Shown here one piece after another: positions 13,379 to 17,411 of a DNA stretch of 17,411 nucleotides. The translations under genes were made by a program, and so were the position numbers. This DNA is from Sulfurospirillum sp. UBA1314. GTDB lineage: Bacteria > Campylobacterota > Campylobacteria > Campylobacterales > Sulfurospirillaceae. Location of the stretch: positions 27,137 through 44,547 of the forward strand of contig DBTO01000021.1 in assembly GCA_002307095.1 (NCBI GenBank), written 5' to 3'. Position 1 is the stretch's first letter; each line of letters begins with the position of its first letter. The notes below the pieces were generated by a model, which saw only the letters and a program-made list of their open reading frames with translations, was not told where the DNA came from and searched no databases.

Positions 13379-15169
13379 CTAAGCAAGCGTGGCGCACAGC
13401 TCTAAAAAAGCTTCACCATAGCGCTCAAACTTCACTTCACCCACACCACTGACTTCAAGCATCGCCTCTTTGTCATGCGGCAATTTCTCCGCCATCTCTT
13501 TGAGAGTTTTATCGCTGAAAACCACATACGGAGGAATGCCATTTTCTTTGGCAATTTCAGATCGTAAAGCGCGTAGCTTCTCAAACGTAGAGAGTTCAAA
13601 CGTGCCTGTAACGACCTGTTTCGCTTTTTTAGAGGCTTTTTTGTGCTCCTCCAAACGCTTGGCATGAATGCTTACATGTAAACGTTGTTTGATGATTTGC
13701 GCACCAAATTCACTGAGGCTCACCACGCGGTATTCGCCTACTTTTAACGCATCAAGCTCCATTAATCTATCGCCAATGCTGAGCCACTGCGCTTTGGTTT
13801 TATCCTTGCCAATGCCAAAAACAGAAAGGCTTTGGTGTCCGTTTTGCACGATTTTCTCATTGGTGGAGCCCATCAAAACATCAACCACGTATTGCAAACC
13901 AAAACGCTGCCCTGTTCGGTACACGCTCGATAACAATTTAAGCGCCTCATGCGAGATGTCCACACTCTGCTTCTCACCATCGATGCAATTATCGCAACGC
14001 GTTTTACATGTAAGAATCGTATCGTCAAAATAACTTGCAATTTGCTGATGTCTGCACACTTGCGACGAGGCAAATTTTGCCATAGCTTCTAGTTTTTCAT
14101 ACGCCACTTTTTGATACTCCGAAGCAGGCTGTTCACCGATGCGACGTTTATGCTCCACGATGTCAGAGTTGGAAAAAAGCAACAAGGTCGAAGAAGGCAA
14201 GCCATCGCGCCCAGCACGCCCGATCTCTTGGTAATAGTTTTCGATGGTTTTAGGCAAGGACATGTGCGCCACAAAGCGAATATTGCTCTTATCAATGCCC
14301 ATACCAAACGCCACCGTTGCCACAACGACCTCGATTTCATCGTTTAAAAAAGCGTGGTAGGTCTCATTTTTCTCTTCTGTGGAAAGCCCCGCATGATAAG
14401 GTTTGGCAAGAATTTTGTGTGTATTTAAAAAGAGCGCCAAACTCTCCGTCTCTTTGCGACTGAGCGTATAGATGATGCCGCTCTCGTTTTGAAACGCACT
14501 CAAAAAGCTTAAAAGCTGATCGCGCCCATTGCTATTTCGGTACTCCGCTTTGATAGTAAGATTGTCTCGCTCCACTTTCGCACGAATGATTAAAGGATTG
14601 ACAAGGCTTAACTGATGGAGGATGTCCTGTTCCACGATCTTCGTCGCCGTCGCGGTAAATGCCGCAATAGGTGTTTGGGGGAAATAGTGTTTCAGACGAA
14701 AGAGTTGTCGGTAATCTTCCCTAAATTCATGCCCCCACTCGCTCACACAGTGCGCTTCATCAATGACAAAAAAGTTGATCGGTAACGTTTGCAAGAAGTT
14801 TAAAAACGACTCCCCTTTTAAGCGCTCAGGAGCAACATACAAGAGTTTGAGCTCACCCTTGCGACACGCCTGCATCGTCTCTTGGATTTCAGAGGGTGAT
14901 TGCATTGAAGAGATCATAGAAGCTTTAATGCCAAAAGCAGAGAGTGCGGTGATTTGGTCGTGCATCAGTGCTAAAAGCGGTGAAATGACCACGCTCATGC
15001 CATCCATCAGCAAGGAGGGAAGCTGATAACACAGAGACTTTCCAGCCCCTGTAGGCAAGATCATCATGATGTCTTTGCGCGACAAGATCGCAGTGACCGC
15101 CTCTTCTTGATAGGCTCTAAAATGGTGGTGTCCGAAGACACTGTGAAGGAGTTGGTATGTTTTATCCAC
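13379..15169 (-). CDS. recQ: ATP-dependent DNA helicase RecQ
   Basis: This 596-residue 3'-5' superfamily-2 DNA helicase acts in recombination and replication-fork repair. The helicase core has PTGAGKS (39-45, Walker A), SPLLALM, VAPERL, DEAHC (137-141), a RecQ-specific WGHEFR (145-150; usually WGHDFR), FTATAT and QEIGRAGRDG (314-323). A zinc site follows with C372, C388, C392 and C395, then a winged-helix RQC region. A C-terminal HRDC domain begins at about 520. The length is close to E. coli RecQ. The start is GTG directly abutting the thioesterase stop codon (TAA then GTG), with little ribosome site, so translation is probably coupled. Two TTACATGTAA copies lie inside (13672-13681 and 14004-14013). 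Confidence 0.96.
   Translation of the reverse strand: MDKTYQLLHSVFGHHHFRAYQEEAVTAILSRKDIMMILPTGAGKSLCYQLPSLLMDGMSVVISPLLALMHDQITALSAFGIKASMISSMQSPSEIQETMQACRKGELKLLYVAPERLKGESFLNFLQTLPINFFVIDEAHCVSEWGHEFREDYRQLFRLKHYFPQTPIAAFTATATKIVEQDILHQLSLVNPLIIRAKVERDNLTIKAEYRNSNGRDQLLSFLSAFQNESGIIYTLSRKETESLALFLNTHKILAKPYHAGLSTEEKNETYHAFLNDEIEVVVATVAFGMGIDKSNIRFVAHMSLPKTIENYYQEIGRAGRDGLPSSTLLLFSNSDIVEHKRRIGEQPASEYQKVAYEKLEAMAKFASSQVCRHQQIASYFDDTILTCKTRCDNCIDGEKQSVDISHEALKLLSSVYRTGQRFGLQYVVDVLMGSTNEKIVQNGHQSLSVFGIGKDKTKAQWLSIGDRLMELDALKVGEYRVVSLSEFGAQIIKQRLHVSIHAKRLEEHKKASKKAKQVVTGTFELSTFEKLRALRSEIAKENGIPPYVVFSDKTLKEMAEKLPHDKEAMLEVSGVGEVKFERYGEAFLELCATLA
13672..13681. repeat. TTACATGTAA palindrome, copy 10 (inside recQ)
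   Basis: This exact 10-mer is read on the minus strand as Leu-His-Val between the RQC and HRDC regions of RecQ. Confidence 0.9.
14004..14013. repeat. TTACATGTAA palindrome, copy 11 (inside recQ)
   Basis: This exact 10-mer is read on the minus strand as Leu-Thr-Cys-Lys. The Cys is C388 of the RecQ zinc site. Confidence 0.9.
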
Positions 15170-15673
15170 TTACAGGTCTATCTCATCTCTATCTTTGCCA
15201 TCACTTGGAAACCACTCATCTTCGATAAAATCACTCTCAACGATCTGCGTAACATCACGTTTCATATAGCGACCTGACGCGGTAACAGCGACTTCACCGT
15301 CTGGCAAAATAAGCTCGCCCGTGCCTTCAAAAATGCGCCCTTTTTCCTGAGTCATTCGTCCAACGACTTTGAGTTCTACATCGAGAGGTACAGGTTTTTT
15401 ATATTTGAGCGTAAGCGCTATCGTCACGCCAAAGCTTTCCATCCCATAATGCGCCATAATCGCTCGCCCAATCGTCTCATCAAGAATCGATGCAGAGATA
15501 CCACCATGCAAAATGCCAGGGTAACTTTGCAGGTACGTATTGGGTGTAAAGTACGCCACAACTTCTTTGTTTTCAAGCTCGTAAAATTTGGTTTTCAGAC
15601 CAAAAGGGTTCTCGACGCCGCACACCAAACAGTTTTTGGAAATGTGCTGTTTCCCCGTTACTTTAAATTTCAC
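15170..15673 (-). CDS. PaaI-type hotdog thioesterase
   Basis: This 167-residue cytosolic hotdog-fold protein probably hydrolyses acyl- or aryl-CoA thioesters; the substrate is unknown. The N-terminal CLVCGVENPFGL (15-26) is a common lead-in of this subfamily. The core motif is GILHGGISASILDETIGR (53-70), with the HGG turn and the helix Asp/Glu expected at the active site. A 30-odd-residue acidic tail follows the fold. The start is GTG, overlapping the upstream stop as GTGA, with GGAG 7 nt before. The stop abuts the recQ start. It is translationally coupled on both sides although it has no obvious link to helicase function. Confidence 0.85.
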   Translation of the reverse strand: MKFKVTGKQHISKNCLVCGVENPFGLKTKFYELENKEVVAYFTPNTYLQSYPGILHGGISASILDETIGRAIMAHYGMESFGVTIALTLKYKKPVPLDVELKVVGRMTQEKGRIFEGTGELILPDGEVAVTASGRYMKRDVTQIVESDFIEDEWFPSDGKDRDEIDL

Positions 15674-16146
15674 TCCCCTACTCCATGCACCTTTTCAAGT
15701 TCTTTGCGTACTTTTGAGTAAAGTTTGAGGTCAACGATTTTATAGCTTTTCAAAAGCGCATCCAAAAGAGCGGCTTCAAGTTCGTTGTGATCTTCTTTAT
15801 TTTCAGGAACAATTTTATCTTTGACCGTGCAGTTATTGCAAAAATCATAAACATATTTCAAGTCGACTTGATAATCCAAACGGTGTGTCAACTCATTTTT
15901 AAGCTTTCTCGTCTCATTCATAATGACAAATTCTTGCTCGTTAATCACTTTTAACGCCCGTAACTCTTCAAGGAGTTTAAACTGCGTCATACTACGAGAC
16001 GTACCAGGGATGAGCACTTCTGCGACAAACTCATAGTACGCTTCAACTGCCAATACCATCACATAAAGGTTTTTCCCGATGGGATTTTCCTCTTTCTCAA
16101 TAAAATCTTTAAAATAGTGCAATTTTTGCATTTCTACCATCATCAT
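15670..16146 (-). CDS. Hypothetical helical protein, weakly HEPN-like
   Basis: This 158-residue cytosolic protein is mostly helical and has no membrane segment. I do not recognise its family with confidence. KNELTH (83-88) inside a helical context recalls the RNxxxH (RX4-6H) catalytic motif of HEPN ribonuclease-like proteins, with Lys in place of Arg. CNNC (103-106) is the only cysteine cluster. Three consecutive ATG codons open the gene; the first has AAAGG 5 nt upstream. It lies 12 bp after rhlE and overlaps the thioesterase by 4 bp, so it belongs to the same transcript. Confidence 0.7.
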   Translation of the reverse strand: MMMVEMQKLHYFKDFIEKEENPIGKNLYVMVLAVEAYYEFVAEVLIPGTSRSMTQFKLLEELRALKVINEQEFVIMNETRKLKNELTHRLDYQVDLKYVYDFCNNCTVKDKIVPENKEDHNELEAALLDALLKSYKIVDLKLYSKVRKELEKVHGVGE

Positions 16147-16158
16147 CTTTACCTTTGC

Positions 16159-17411
16159 TTATTTTACTTTACAATTTTTAGCGCCAATACCACATGTTTT
16201 CGCGGCTTTTTTGGCTTTATTGGCTTTGATCTCTTCACGTTTTTTACGAAGACCCATTGGCTTTTTATTGGCTTTTTCGCGGTCAATCTTCGCTTGAATC
16301 GTATGCTTTTTCGCCTCTTTTTCAACCCAGACTTGCGTCTCAAAGCCAGGGTAAAACTCTGTTTTAAGCGTGTATTTTAAAATCTTTTCGATCTCTTTTA
16401 ACTTTAACTTCTCGTCTTGGCAGACAAACGAAATAGCGCGTCCCTCTTTGCCAGCACGTCCCGTTCGCCCTGCTCTATGCAAGTAGTCTTCGGCGTCTCC
16501 TGGGAGTTCGTAATTGATGACATGAGGCAGATCTTCGATGTCAAGACCACGCGACGCAATGTCTGTCGCCACAAGCACGCGAATAGAATTTTCTTTAAAC
16601 GCCGCAACCGCTTTGGTGCGCTGAGAGTGGGCTTTATCGCCATGCAAGACCAGTGTTTTCAAGCCACTTTTACTGAGATAATCGCCTACTTCATCGGCAC
16701 TCTGTTTCGTTTTCGTAAAGACCAACACTTGATGCCAGTTTTCAGTACCGATCATGAAAGAGAGCATCTCGCATTTACGTTCTTTATCCACCACGTAAAT
16801 GGTTTGTTGTACATTCTTAGCAAATTCACCTTGATTGTTGATAGCCACAGTGATAGGTTTTTTCAAACTCACTTCAGAAAGGCGTTTGACCGACTTGGAA
16901 ACACCCACCGAGAAAAGAAGGGTTTGACGTTTTTTAGGTAAAAGTGAAAGCAATGTCTCGACCTCATCCCAAAATCCCATATCGAGAATGCGATCCGCTT
17001 CATCAAAAACGAGCATCTCCACGCGAGAGAGATCAACATTGTCCAGTTTGATATGCTCAAGAAGCCTTCCCGGAGTGGCGATCAGCACATCAATGCCTTT
17101 TTCTAACCTCTTCACTTGCGGTGTAAACTTCACACCACCGTAAATCGCACCAATGCTAAGTTCAAGGTTTTTGCCATACTCTTGCACGTTAAGATTGACT
17201 TGGGAAGCAAGCTCACGTGTCGGCACTAAAATGAGGGCTCGTACGACTTTTTTTGTGGTTGATTTTTGGGTCTTTTTACTCAAAATTTGTAAGAGTGGAA
17301 GTGCATACGCCGCCGTCTTTCCAGTACCTGTTTGCGCGGTTGCCATCACATCTTTACCCTCTAATACCAAAGGGATGACCTTCGTTTGCACAGGCGTTGG
17401 TTTTGTGTACC
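16159..17411 (-). CDS. rhlE: DEAD-box RNA helicase, RhlE-like, 5' end outside window
   Basis: This is an ATP-dependent RNA helicase for RNA remodelling, ribosome assembly or decay. The frame continues off the window edge through YTKPTPVQ, the Q motif; the GTG at 17389-17391 lies within it and is not a start. Motifs in order: AQTGTGKT (I), PTRELA (Ia), TPGRLLEH (Ib), DEADRILDMGF (II), VLVFTKTK (IV), ATDIASRGLDI (V) and HRAGRTGRAG (VI). Motif III, normally SAT, reads SVG (codons 16903-16911), an unusual change. A Lys-rich tail of about 50 residues (KKEAKKH to NCKVK) should bind RNA. Only about 15-25 N-terminal residues are missing. It leads the minus-strand run rhlE / small protein / thioesterase / recQ / ywbE. 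Confidence 0.95.
   Translation of the reverse strand, partial: YTKPTPVQTKVIPLVLEGKDVMATAQTGTGKTAAYALPLLQILSKKTQKSTTKKVVRALILVPTRELASQVNLNVQEYGKNLELSIGAIYGGVKFTPQVKRLEKGIDVLIATPGRLLEHIKLDNVDLSRVEMLVFDEADRILDMGFWDEVETLLSLLPKKRQTLLFSVGVSKSVKRLSEVSLKKPITVAINNQGEFAKNVQQTIYVVDKERKCEMLSFMIGTENWHQVLVFTKTKQSADEVGDYLSKSGLKTLVLHGDKAHSQRTKAVAAFKENSIRVLVATDIASRGLDIEDLPHVINYELPGDAEDYLHRAGRTGRAGKEGRAISFVCQDEKLKLKEIEKILKYTLKTEFYPGFETQVWVEKEAKKHTIQAKIDREKANKKPMGLRKKREEIKANKAKKAAKTCGIGAKNCKVK

Noticed and set aside
522..14013. Treating TTACATGTAA as a CRISPR, IS end or restriction site
   Set aside because: Spacing is irregular with no spacer-repeat structure, copies do not bracket mobile genes, and restriction targets are usually depleted rather than enriched.
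13668..14033. Plus-strand open frame opposite recQ
   Set aside because: It is antisense to conserved RecQ zinc and RQC sequence, has no family-like motif and no ribosome site.

Overview
The window looks like a chromosomal segment of a free-living, chemotactic member of the Campylobacterota, most like Sulfurospirillum or a relative. The evidence is compact gene packing, AT-leaning intergenic DNA with TATAAT-type -10 boxes and poor -35 boxes, long methyl-accepting chemotaxis proteins with a conserved cytoplasmic tip, and MsrPQ, NudC, RecQ and RhlE proteins of the expected types. The genus is inferred; no rRNA or other phylogenetic marker is present. No tRNA, rRNA, CRISPR array, transposase or phage gene was seen.

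Layout, left to right: the 3' part of an exonuclease III gene (+); a stand-alone PAS protein and an HPP-family membrane protein (both -); a divergent intergenic region with a perfect inverted repeat; chemoreceptor 1 (+); nudC (+); the msrP-msrQ pair for periplasmic methionine sulfoxide repair (+); an AT-rich, probably imported DUF2971 gene (+); a LysE/ArgO-type amino-acid exporter (+); chemoreceptor 2 (-), convergent with the exporter; an iron-sulfur flavoprotein (+); a 283-bp gap holding what looks like a decayed regulator remnant; a three-gene operon encoding a PhnD-like periplasmic binding protein, a membrane diguanylate cyclase and a second PhnD-like binding protein (+); and a minus-strand run read as rhlE, a small helical protein, a hotdog thioesterase, recQ and ywbE. 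The window begins inside xth and ends inside rhlE.

Two things stand out. First, the palindrome TTACATGTAA occurs 11 times in 17.4 kb, where a few hundredths of one copy would be expected by chance. Seven copies lie in the roughly 6% of the window that is intergenic, and most of those sit within a few bases after a stop codon. All six copies extended to TTTACATGTAAA are intergenic. It behaves like a highly iterated genomic palindrome of unknown role. Second, the binding protein / diguanylate cyclase / binding protein operon has overlapping genes and no ABC permease or ATPase nearby. This suggests that the binding proteins present a ligand to the cyclase sensor domain rather than feed a transporter, a c-di-GMP counterpart of AioX/AioS-type signalling.

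Taken together the region is dominated by sensing (two chemoreceptors, PAS protein, cyclase with two binding proteins), redox and oxidative-damage handling (MsrPQ, iron-sulfur flavoprotein, NudC) and nucleic-acid maintenance (exonuclease III, RecQ, RhlE).
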